Part shown: in pieces, positions 20,131 through 29,964 of the stretch
Position numbering within the stretch: position 1 is the stretch's first letter
How the letters are laid out: every line of letters starts with the position of its first letter
Assembly: GCA_947179485.1 (NCBI GenBank)
Contig: OX359250.1
Coordinates: forward strand, 8,165,873-8,229,872
Length of the DNA stretch: 64,000 nt
DNA from: Allacma fusca
Taxonomy: Eukaryota; Arthropoda; Collembola; Symphypleona; Sminthuridae
Direction of reading: 5' to 3'
Notes under the pieces: model-generated
Databases searched by the model: none
What the model saw: the letters and a program-made list of their open reading frames with translations, nothing else
What the model was told of the DNA's origin: nothing
Position numbers and translations under genes: made by a program

Positions 20131-20967
20131 CAAAGTAAAAGTTTCAAATTGTTCAAACTTTTGATCCAGGTCAAGATTTTGGCCTGGATCAATCTGGCAA
20201 GGGGAGGTCAATATGTTCGGCATACGAACGGGAAATAATATTCCAAATTTAGCAATAGTAAAGAATGTTGGATAGAAAAATATCCTCAAATTTTTTTATG
20301 GGCTGCGTTGCGTTGAATACCTAAGTTACTATTTGAATAATCACGCTATCACACAATTTCAACCCTGAAAGTATTGCAATGCTGGCATAAAATCGTTTGA
20401 ATAAGTTCAAAATCATTATCAAGGATGAAAACGGTAGCTTTAAAAAATCTAATGTTGACTGCAGTATGACCCACTACTTTCACTATTCAATTTTGGTAAT
20501 TACCTAGATGAGCCGATCTTCACATGCATGCATATACCAGGATGGAAAATATATTTATCATTTGAGTAAACAATTTTGTTTAGAAGAGGTAGTTTGTTGG
20601 GAGTTTTAAAAAACAACTAACAGCAGTTTGTGGAGGATTTTTAAAAAAACATGAAGCTTCATAGAAAATTTGACTTCAGAAAGTTAAGAAAAGGTTAATT
20701 TGATTCTTAAAAGTGGGGGGACAGCAGTATAGCCTGTCCCTCCCTGACATTTTTTGGGAGGGACAGTGACCCTCCTGTCCCCCCTTATTCCGGAGTGCCT
20801 GCCTGTACCCAACACCCGGCTTTGTACCCAAAATTTGGGTACATATAGCTAATACCCATAAAATACCCATTCAGTTTGGGTAATTCAACAGAGTACCCAT
20901 TTCGGACCTGACCTGTACCTGTACCCAAATGCTCAGGTACTACCCGTACCCATGCGATGCACTGGTG

Positions 20968-21060
20968 CAGGGGTCGTATTTTGTGGGAAGACGGGAAGAT
21001 TCTTCATAGGAAAAAAATATTTCTGGCACGGAAAATCTCAAAGGGAAAGTTTCCTAAACA
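20968..21060 (+). repeat. interrupted MITE end, CAGGGGTCG family
   Basis: CAGGGGTCGTATTTTGTGGG, followed by GAAGACGGGAAGATTCTTC, resembles the left end of the MITE at 33536-33788. The element at 18189-20964 inserted at its first bases, so CAGGG now also stands on the left flank. No right terminus was found. Confidence 0.55.
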
Positions 21061-22427
21061 GAAGTGAGGACTGTTCACGTATTGTTGAGTCACGGTCGTA
21101 GCCATCAAACAACAATATACGGGAACAAAAGCTCCACAATACAGAAAATAGTTCGGTTGTTAATACGCTTTCAACTTTGCTGTAAAATACATATATCGTC
21201 GCAGAGGATAGAATTGGGTCTACATGTAACAAAGTATGTGAACGTTGACCATTTTTCCTTTTTAATGACGACATCCTATATATAATGCAAAATTCATTGT
21301 TGGACAAGTTATTATTCCGAGAAAAGTTAATTTTATGACGAGTTCCATTCTACGCAGGTAAGAATCAGAACAGGTTTAAATCAGCCCAACAAAGAAGTAA
21401 AAGCGTCTTCGTGGTTTTTCTGTGCACGAGGTTTTCTTCCAGTTTTTTTAATCTGGTTATGTTGTACAGTGACTCTTGAGTAATAGATGCAAAGAAATAG
21501 TTCAATACATTACTTGAGAAATGTATATAAATATTATTTAACTCCTTTGCAATGTGCAGCCTTAAACAATCTTAGGCATATGATCATATATTGTTGACAA
21601 TAAGTTGATATGGGCGAATTCTTAGACATGACGACTACAGTAATTATTTCCTAACAGGTAACAGCCCACCCAGTTACCATTGGAATCATGGGTTATAGTA
21701 ACACTCTAGCATATTCACATGTCCAATAGTCTAGATCTAGTCAAATAAAGACTTCAATACGCCACCTGTTTTATTGTGTTTTTAATTATATTTGAATTGC
21801 ATTTATTTCATGTAAAAATTATTTGAACCTTGTGGAATTTACATCAGCTTGAAATTTTACAATAAGTTCAAAATTACAATTTCCAATGAAATATTGGAAT
21901 TATGATTACGATTGTATTTTGGTAAACACAAGCGCATTAAATAAATTGTTTACACTTCCCATTTTTCAAGTCTACTCTACAAAGCTACACTGATTGTGAA
22001 TAAATACATTAATTTAACAGTGAACAAATAAAAAACTTACCCTATAAACTTTCCTACAAACTATCGTTCCATTCGCCTTCCTACTCGCTTATACTAGGTT
22101 GGGGTTTTCTTGCTTTCCTACCCTACAAGTTTAGCAATTATGTGTAATCCTACAAATTGAGATATTTTGGTTAACTTGCTAAATACATATGAACACATGA
22201 AAATTCATGTTGGCTTGTTACATTTCTATGTTTCAATTATGCTTGCATTCAATCTGGTGGCCCCTAACTATCTACCCTGAATTAGCTAAAGTTCACCTGT
22301 TTCCTATTTTGTAATTAGACATTTTGAAGTACCTTACTTATCGCTGTCCCTACAATCAGGCAAATTTTTCAGCTTGGTTACTTTCTAACGTATTTACAGA
22401 GATAACGCGTATACTCTAGGCACCTAC
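21061..22427. other. non-coding, no gene seen
   Basis: A+T-rich, no domain, RNA gene or paired termini recognised. It may be intron or spacer next to the candidate exons at 22428-22766. Confidence 0.4.
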
Positions 22428-22584
22428 CATTGCATGAATTATCCCGTTGGCTAAGAAACGGTTCGTCACAAAGCAAATGTACCGGTATTTCTGGTTTATG
22501 TAAACGTGCACAAGAAGGACATAGTTTATTCTCCAGATTTTCCTTCCAAGGGGTGCAAAATGTTAAGTGGTAGTCTGTACCTGT
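22428..22584 (-). CDS. candidate Cys-rich internal exon
   Basis: Bounded by an acceptor (TTTCTAACAG) and a donor (AATG then GTAGGTGCC) on the minus strand. The frame reads about 52 residues with FCTPWKENLENKLCPSCARL and two further cysteines (LLCDEP, DNSC). The spaced cysteines suggest a small zinc-binding or disulphide module. No family recognised. It lies 100 bp after the candidate exon at 22684-22766, but simple splicing of the two does not keep this frame, so their link is unproven. Confidence 0.3.
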
Positions 22585-22683
22585 CTGTTAGAAATATGTG
22601 AAAGAAAAATTGATATTTCCACAGAAAAGTAAATAGAATACATGGTTAGTAGTTTTAATTTTTCAGGGATAAGAAATTCATAC

Positions 22684-22766
22684 CTTGCATGTTGTAAAGC
22701 ATAAAGTGATGTTCGTTCGAACTTGTCCAGTTGAATCGGACCAAATATCCACGTTCTTATAGCCAT
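22684..22766 (-). CDS. candidate first coding exon, unassigned
   Basis: Starts CAAAATGGC, a fair initiation context, reads MAIRTWIFGPIQLDKFERTS then LYALQHA, and stops at a donor (GCAAG then GTATGA). The translation looks protein-like. Together with the Cys-rich frame downstream it may be the 5' part of a host gene that continues toward lower coordinates. Confidence 0.3.
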
Positions 22767-22799
22767 TTTGAAACTTTCAAGTGCGATCTATTAGGCATA

Positions 22800-23634
22800 G
22801 TAACAAGTTACAAAAACAATATATCTGGTTCTCCAAAATGTATTATTATTAGCATCAGCTGCTTGCACTTAATATTTAACATATTCAAAGGTTTGGAACT
22901 ATGATTGGGAAAGTGTTTGAGATTTAATAAGGCTCAATTATTTTTACATGACGAGGTACTTTAACACGCTGATGCTTACGTATTAGAGAAATTCAGTTCA
23001 AACAGATTGTAAGAAAGCAAAGGAAAGGGATGCAGATTCTGGCATACTTTCATCATATTAGACTCAAGTGATCCCCATGAAATTTGCTACAAATCAAACC
23101 TTCTCAATAATTTTGGGAACGCCTGACCTTCCAAAAAAACGAAGCTATCTCACTTTGGCTCTCGAAGCTGCATTTATTCAACCTTCCACCGGTCATTCTT
23201 GGTTATGACCACAAAAGCAAAGTACGGAACTATCAAGTACGTCGGTTGGAAAGCCCATAAAATTTTTGATATTTTTCTCTATTTAAACAATGTTTGAAAT
23301 TGTTTTTTGTAAGCACGTTTGAGAAAACTCACGCTCGAAAACATGAACTCAAATAATAACTCAGGTCAATGAAAATTATTTTGGAAAATCTCGAGTTAAT
23401 TTTACTTCGAACGGAGGGGAATCAAATATTTTAAGGGTTATAGTTCCATAACTGGTATATAGGATCTAACACGGGGATTTTAGCTAATATATTATACATA
23501 CACAGTTTCCAATGTGACATGTCAGGAGAAATACAGTAGGAATTTGTAGCAGGCTCATACTATGGTATCAATCCATTATGTCAGTCATTTACTGAACCAC
23601 AAGAAGACAATGAAAAGAGAATTTTATAAAGATT
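22800..23634. other. non-coding, no gene seen
   Basis: No convincing frame or repeat terminus. Contains scattered short A+T-rich runs only. Confidence 0.4.
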
Positions 23635-23850
23635 TGTTCCCTGGTGTTGGCCGGGGTTTCGGGCAAAAGAAAGAAGTACCAGGAATATAATTGGTTTTAA
23701 TTTACGGAAATCCGGTGTTGACAATGAGAACTCCCTGAAGTACCACCAAGAATGTACCTAATATTAATTGAGAGAAAACTGGTGCCGACGTAAGGAATCA
23801 CGTTAGGAGTACCAAGTATAGTTTTACTCCCCAGTACATATACTTGGCAT

Positions 23851-25680
23851 CAGGCACTCCGGAACGTCCAAAAAAGTGGGGGGGGGACAATATTTTAAAA
23901 TTAGTTTTCGTTACATTTTCTTACACACACTAAATGCTATCAAAATTTTACTGATTTCAAATAGAGGTATCAAAGAATTGATTTCTCGATCTATTTCCGG
24001 GAATGGTTCAATCTGTTCTTTCATTTTTGGTCTGATATGGTCCAAATGTGTAGAACCATTCCTCTAGATCTGTTTTTTTTGACGTAAATGTTTCACCAAA
24101 CAACAATATTTCATTTTAATTTTTAATATCCCGAAACAAACTCCTTGTGTGACGTTTTAATACTCAGTTGTACTCTTTTCAATAATATTGGCGCGCTAAA
24201 ACCTATTGAGTTTATAAATTGCTCCTAGCAAATTTTCGGTTCAGTTCGTAATACCGGAATGGTATTATCTGTCTGGTCCGACATTTTGGAACAGATTTAT
24301 TGGTCTGGCATGAATTTGGAACGAAATTCAAAGTAAAAGTTTCAAAGAGAAGTTAGAAGAACTAGACTTTTTTGTAAACTGGGAAGAAATTACACCAGAT
24401 TGGATTGAGAAAAATTATGACTCCATTATTCAAGCCACAATTATGAAATCCTACCTAGAAGACCTAGATAAAATAATGATCTCTCAACAGAACCCGAGGT
24501 ATAAATATCTGTTAAAGGCTACATCAGCTCCAGGGTATCTCACTTGTAACCTACCTATGTACAAAATAAGACTAATTGCTCAATTACGATTATCAAACCC
24601 ATTAGAAGCTAAATTTACTTGGAAACAGAATACAATAGAAATTATACCGAATAAGGCATGCTTACTATGTAAACATCCCCAAACCTCGATACAACATTTA
24701 ATTGTAGATTGTTCCAAACTACAAAACTTAAGGGTCAAGCACAATTTAAGGCAAGAACATGAAACCTCAGAAAGAACTCTCGAAAATCTGTTGTGTAGTT
24801 CTAACCCAATTGTACTAAGCAACCTTTATTATATGTGTCTGGACATCCGTGCTATAATTACAAAAAACCTCAAGAAATAACTGAAAAGGATACTGAAAAG
24901 AAGAAAAATTGTGACAATTTACAATTATTGTGACAATTATTGTAAAATTATAAGTGTACTTTTGTGTATGAGCAGACTCAGAAACACAATAAACATACAT
25001 ACATACATACAAAGTAAAAGTTTCAAATTGTTCAAACTTTTGATCCAGGTCAAGATTTTGGCCTGGATCAATCTGGCAAGGGGAGGTCAATATGTTCGGC
25101 ATACGAACGGGAAATAATATTCCAAATTTAGCAATAGTAAAGAATGTTGGATAGAAAAATATCCTCAAATTTTTTTATGGGCTGCGTTGCGTTGAATACC
25201 TAAGTTACTATTTGAATAATCACGCTATCACACAATTTCAACCCTGAAAGTATTGCAATACTGGCATAAAATCGTTTGAATAAGTTCAAAATCATTATCA
25301 AGGATGAAAACGGTAGCTTTAAAAAATCTAATGTTGACTGCAGTATGACCCACTACTTTCACTATTCAATTTTGGTAATTACCTAGATGAGCCGATCTTC
25401 ACATGCATGCATATACCAGGATGGAAAATATATTTATCGTTTGAGTAAACAATTTTGTTTAGAAGAGGTAGTTTGTTGGGAGTTTTAAAAAACAACTAAC
25501 AGCAGTTTGTGGAGGATTTTTAAAAAAACATGAAGCTTCATAGAAAATTTGACTTCAAAAAGTTAAGAAAAGGTTAATTTGATTCTTAAAAGTGGGGGGA
25601 CAGCAGTATAGCCTGTCCCTCCCTGACATTTTTTGGGAGGGACAGTGACCCTCCTGTCCCCCCTTATTCCGGAGTGCCTG
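23851..25680. mobile_element. composite hAT-like MITE (CAGGCACTCC family), copy 2
   Basis: 1830 bp, same orientation and almost the same sequence as copy 1. Flanks CTTGGCAT and TTTGGCAT are an 8-bp duplication with one mismatch. It differs mainly in the length of the G run near the left end and of the CATA tail of the internal LINE. Confidence 0.87.
24347..25009 (+). mobile_element. 5'-truncated LINE inside MITE, copy 2
   Basis: Same truncation point and same 18-bp flanking duplication (24329-24346, 25010-25027) as copy 1. This proves that the LINE was inherited with the MITE rather than inserted separately. The C-terminal protein frame (24443-24880) is unchanged in translation. Confidence 0.87.
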
Positions 25681-26042
25681 TTTGGCATCAATTATAACTG
25701 GTGCTGACAATGAGGATTTACGTAAGACAAACCAAGTTTATTTAACCCCAGACAATAAAACTGGTATTAATTCTTCTGAAACTGGTGCGGAAAATATGGA
25801 ATCATGCAGGTTTCACCAAGTAGGTTCTCACCTGAAACAACCTTTGTATTAAATGAACAAAACCTTTGTGAGTCAATCATAATTCTGGAATTGGAAACCT
25901 AACCCGTCTTTTCGGACGTTCATGTTCAGAAACATTAATACCAATTATGTTGTCGGTATGGTTATGTATACGTGGTTTGTCTTACATAAATCCTCATTGT
26001 CAGCACGAGTTTTCCTACGATTATTCTCAAGAATATTCTCGT

Positions 26043-26432
26043 TTAAATCAAAATATACTTTGTGGTACTTACGTGACTTCTCATTGTCAGTGCCAGTTTT
26101 CCTTCAGTTAATACCAAAAATATTGTCGGACGAGGGAAAATATACTCAGTGGTTCTTAAGGGATTTCGCATTGCCAACACCAGATTTTCTTTAATTAATA
26201 CCAGATATATTCGGGGCTCAGTGTTTGTCTGGTACAGTGTAATAATTTTCCGGATATAAAAAAAGTAGCGTTGTAAAGTGCAAACCAGGATAATCACACA
26301 AAGTATATAATTGGTGTCGTCCACGTGGTACGGCACTATATCTATTTCCGTAGTAACACCATTATGTGGGATTGCAGGGTGGCAAATTATTATAGTTAAT
26401 CCGTGCTTCACAATAATGTAAATTGCGAAATT
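26043..26432 (-). CDS. possible last exon of GPCR gene (TM7)
   Basis: After an AG at 26433-26434 the phase-0 frame reads NFAIYIIVKHGLTIIICHPA, then IPHNG. This is one hydrophobic helix followed by HPAIP where class A receptors have NPxxY. The frame continues to a stop at 26043, and its last part runs into the foldback repeat arm, so the true end is doubtful. The acceptor has a weak pyrimidine tract. It fits the receptor in phase and topology but is not certain. Confidence 0.4.
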   Translation of the reverse strand, partial: NFAIYIIVKHGLTIIICHPAIPHNGVTTEIDIVPYHVDDTNYILCVIILVCTLQRYFFYIRKIITLYQTNTEPRIYLVLIKENLVLAMRNPLRTTEYIFPRPTIFLVLTEGKLALTMRSHVSTTKYILI

Positions 26433-26674
26433 CTTGTTGGATTAGTTGTGCATCTAAAAAATCACCTGCACATCCAGTTGTCCTAGGGAATAAATCCAAG
26501 GGTTAAGGAACGACTTAATTAATACAAGAAAATTGATGGTGACTTCAATTAAAATTGTCACCGTCTTTCCAATCTATAAAAACACCACAACCCGAGAGAC
26601 ATGACGATTGAAAAAATATCATTTCACATGCCAAATGTAAGCTACCATTAACAAATAACAGTTGAGAATCTTAC

Positions 26675-27655
26675 CCGCTTTTCATCCAATGGACCACCAG
26701 CATAGGATAATATGAAAACGAGAGGTAATGGAACCAACCCCAAACCAAAGGACCCTATGATCTTGCCACTGGTTGTAGCCGCCTTGAAGTTGAATTCATT
26801 TTCATGACCCTGCTCAACAAAACCAATAGCCACATACGCATTAAGCAGACGCATAATACTCACGTGTGAATACAAGTGCTGAGAGAAATTTCTACTCCAT
26901 TAAAAAAATATAAACAGAAGTTACAATTTAAACTGGTATGAAACTATTGTAATGGCAAGAGTAGCAGTGTTAGTGACATACTACAATAAATAAATAATTA
27001 TTACCGCATTTGGATTCTGCTGCTTTGACTTGTTAGCTATAATGAAAATTTTAGCGTAAATAAATACAATTGTCATAAATGGGCACAAGTATAAAGCCGA
27101 GTATGCGGTCCTCCATGGTAAACTTTCCATAAACGTATAATCCGTACAACCATCGCTTCGAAATCCTTGGCCAGAAATGGTTGAAAACCACATGAGCACA
27201 AAAGCCATAGGAAGAATCCAGCAACAGATGAGAAAAGCTTTGACTCTTCCCTTTGTGACAATCCTATCCCGCTCAAGCGGTTTCACTATTCCAAACCAAT
27301 GGGCAATCCCAATGAGTAGGATATGTCCCACCGGAATCGGAATTCCTCCAAGTCTAGTCAATTCAATTAAAAGATTAATACAATGATTTTCAAATGCTTT
27401 AATTTCAAAGACAAACGGAATCAGGGAAGAAGCCACCAGGCTGAAACCCAAGTTGAAGGAACTGAAACCATCCGCTGCGGCAAGAAAAAATGATATGTAT
27501 GCAGTTTTTGTCATTGATGACCGAGCCCAGATGAAAGAAACGGCGATGAAGAAATTGTGGACAATTGAAATTCCGCAAATAATAAGAATAAGTGTCAGAA
27601 GATAAGGGTAAACTTTTTTCTGAAAATAGTTACTTGTGATGCTTTCAGGATCCAT
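26675..27655 (-). CDS. class A (rhodopsin-like) G-protein-coupled receptor, two exons
   Basis: Exon 1 is 27005-27655 (217 codons) and exon 2 is 26675-26878 (68 codons). The intron has GT at 27004-27003 and TTTCTCTCAG before 26878, phase 0. TM1 lies at about residues 18-42 with N34. TM2 has LAAAD (D62). TM3 starts after C92. AHW (118-120) stands where DRY is usual. TM4 has W146 and P149. C170 can pair with C92. TM5 has P192. Exon 2 carries TM6 (KIIGSFGLGLVPLPLVFILS) and ends at a donor, GCGG then GTAAGA. The first ATG in frame is at 27700, but MDPES at 27655 gives the more usual short N terminus. Ligand not predictable; orphan receptor in the plasma membrane. Confidence 0.78.
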
Positions 27656-27749
27656 CCCGAGTTGATACTCTTCTATTATAATTACATATAAATTACACAT
27701 GATTTATCGAACAAAATAACTACACTTCTGTCAAGTATGATATGTTATA

Positions 27750-28291
27750 CAGAGGTGTCCATTTGAAAACACCTTCGTTCATCCTTCAGAAGGAGAACCG
27801 TTTACAATTACGCGTTCCTTCATCGTTCCGTAAAATGAAGCCTTCTGAATGTTTATCCTTCCTTCGCCCTTCCTTCATTCAAAACCATGCTATAATCCTT
27901 CCTTCAGCCTTCAAAAATTATTTAAATTCCTTCATGCTTCGGGTATCTTGCTGCCTTTGTGATATAAATGTTTCAGAATAACGTTAAGCCGACCCGCCAG
28001 AAAAATAGTTTTCAGTTGAGTAACGGTGTACGTACGTACATGAACTTAAGTTACGGAAGAATTTTGCCTAAAATATAGTAGATGGAATTGCAAGTTCCAG
28101 CGGCGTTCGAAGGCGTAAAAACAACATGTTCCTTCACATTCCATTATTTCTGCAAAGAGCAGAAGCCTTCGTTCAGCCTTCGTTTCCTTTCCAGCCTTCC
28201 TTCCCTTCCCTTCATAATTGTCAAAGATAACGCTTCATTCGTTCAAAGAAGCCTTCTCTGAAGGAAATCCTTCGAAGGATGGACACCTCTG
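27750..28291. mobile_element. hAT-like MITE with CCTTC/GAAGG arrays
   Basis: 542 bp with termini CAGAGGTGTCCAT and ATGGACACCTCTG, and a perfect 8-bp duplication ATGTTATA (27742-27749, 28292-28299). Both ends are filled with CCTTC and GAAGG pentamers. No coding sequence. It lies about 95 bp upstream of the GPCR start, so it could sit in that gene's promoter. A lone left end of the same family is at 56452. Confidence 0.9.
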
Positions 28292-28299
28292 ATGTTATA

Positions 28300-29336
28300 T
28301 AAATTACTTACGATAATTTAATAGTAGTAGGTATTGCTTCCATCTGTACAAGTGTCGACTGCTCCTTTGAATTTACACTATTTAAATGAAGTGTCATCTT
28401 TGATTGCACACGGACGATGTAAAAATCTTTTGAGCCGCTCTCCTGTATTTGTGTTTGCATCTCGTGTCATTATTATGTATGTCTTTTCCAATTTAATCAA
28501 GTCATTATGCATACGTACTCTGAATATACAGTGAAAGTGCAAATTTGTAGAAATTGTTTGAAAGCTAAAGCTTAGAACTGGAACGTCTTCCTTTGACCAT
28601 TTAATTTTTTTCCGATGCTCGCAATGCTCTTAAAGGGTCATGGTAATACCCGGGAAGATATGTGCCATTCGATGCCGGTATATTTTCACTCTGCGATAGT
28701 TTTGAACTGTTTCAGTGATTAGTGCGTCGCACTTTGATCAAAAATGCTTATCCAGGACCCAAAATTTAGTATCTAAAATATTTTTCTACAGTTTACTCCC
28801 TATATAACGACTCACCTGGTAGCGACACTCCAGGGCGCTGAATGGTTTTATTTTTAAGGTGGTCTTTGTTTACCCTGTTTAATCACTTAAATTTTCTTTC
28901 GTTTTTAAATAATTTATTTTTAATGTAATTTTTAGTCGAATGACGTGAGTACTTGGATCAACATTATTCAAATTTGTGGATATCGTAAGAACCAAATTCT
29001 CTATTAGCGGCAAAACTTTTCATGCCTTTGGGGTGTTTTTTTGGAAGGGTGGAATACGTCGTTACCGGTATCGGATTACAGTAATATGTACAGATGATAT
29101 TAATTGCTAGACTTGAAAAATTATAAATATTACAAACCCGCCCCCAAAATGTACCCACGTACGAATTATTGTCTAATATTTTCTGGCATGTACCTGTACC
29201 TGTTCCCGGGTGCTTTAAAGAATGAAGAAAATTGAGGAATTCCGTCAGTCCGTACGTTATTTAGACGTCATAGGAAATATCAAGATGATTCTGAAGTAAC
29301 AGCCTTCCTAGATCTACTTGTGGGAAAGAAACATTT
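28300..29336. other. non-coding, no gene seen
   Basis: Upstream side of the GPCR gene. A short GTACCTGTACCTG remnant occurs at about 29190. No gene or complete element recognised. Confidence 0.4.
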
Positions 29337-29472
29337 GATCCCATTCCCGAACCCGATAACGAAAATTGAGTCATCAAAATTTTTGGACTCGCACCTGATC
29401 CTGAATCCGACACACTGAGATCAGGTGCACGAAAACCTAGTCATAAAATATGCTTGAATCATTGATCTCAAA
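29337..29472. repeat. CCCGAACCC-type flank, left
   Basis: CCCATTCCCGAACCCGATAA and similar motifs end where the MITE at 29473 starts, and the same type resumes at 32591-33240. This suggests a fourth, outermost element around the nest. Its termini and target duplication could not be fixed. Confidence 0.45.
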
Positions 29473-29964
29473 TAGAGCATCACCCCGTGGGATATTTTAG
29501 GCCCGTACCCGCCCGCGGCCCGTAAATGTTTACCCGTGCCCGCCCGGCCCGGCCCGTAAAATTTAAAAAAGCCCGTAGCCCGCCCGCTAATACCAGTCCA
29601 GCTTGTAAATTCATAGCTATAGACCCAGAACAATTTTCTTATTCAATTTTTCATTTTCGCCCTTGTTTGAATGAAATTGGTTGGGTTACTTCCACTGCAG
29701 AATTCTTACAATTATGTTAGGCAAGAATTGTTGTTCCTCCTTGGCGCGATTGAAATATCCCTCCACTCATTGGACTTCGCATCATTTATAGACACCTACG
29801 TTCAACTAGTATCTGTTTAAGTGTTTTTCAAACTTGCAATCTTCCGACTATTTCCTGTAATTTAATTCGTCAACGCTGCCATTGTTTTAAAGGTAAAATT
29901 GCAAAAGTTTGAAAATCGTTCCATGTATTCAAGTTATGTAGTTTTACAACCCCTGATCCAGCAT

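Larger units (their letters stand above)
18971..20801. mobile_element. composite hAT-like MITE (CAGGCACTCC family), copy 1
   Basis: 1831 bp with termini CAGGCACTCCGGAACGTCC on the left and TTATTCCGGAGTGCCTG on the right. Flanks are CATGTACC and CCTGTACC, an 8-bp duplication with one mismatch. It sits inside the element at 18189-20964 and itself carries a truncated LINE at 19464-20130. Near-identical copies lie at 23851-25680 and 44065-45896, and a truncated one at 61175-61983. A GGGGGGACA-type motif near each end is the subterminal repeat of this family. Confidence 0.85.
18189..20964. mobile_element. hAT-like MITE with GTACCT/GTACCC ends, carrying a second MITE
   Basis: Ends are TAGTGCATCGCACGGGTAC on the left and GTACCCATGCGATGCACTG on the right. 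They are complementary apart from the first base, and both fit YARNG. The 8-bp flanks are identical, GTGCAGGG (18181-18188 and 20965-20972). Subterminal DNA is filled with GTACCTG/GTACCC hexamers. The MITE at 18971-20801 is inserted in its right half. Without that insert it is about 940 bp. No coding sequence of its own is seen. It landed in the first bases of another MITE end at 20968. Confidence 0.87.
23635..26225. mobile_element. foldback-like element with ~70-bp repeats, split by a MITE
   Basis: Units of about 70 bp (core AACTGGTGCTGACAATGAGG, then a TTACGTAAG-like and a TATTTTAATCC-like part) run at 23690-23842 and 25690-25830 on the plus strand. The same units run reversed at 25930-26220. 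The whole can fold as one long imperfect hairpin with tandemly repeated arms, as in foldback elements. The composite MITE at 23851-25680 interrupts the left arm. Exact termini and a target duplication were not found. The right arm abuts the possible last exon of the GPCR gene. Confidence 0.55.
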
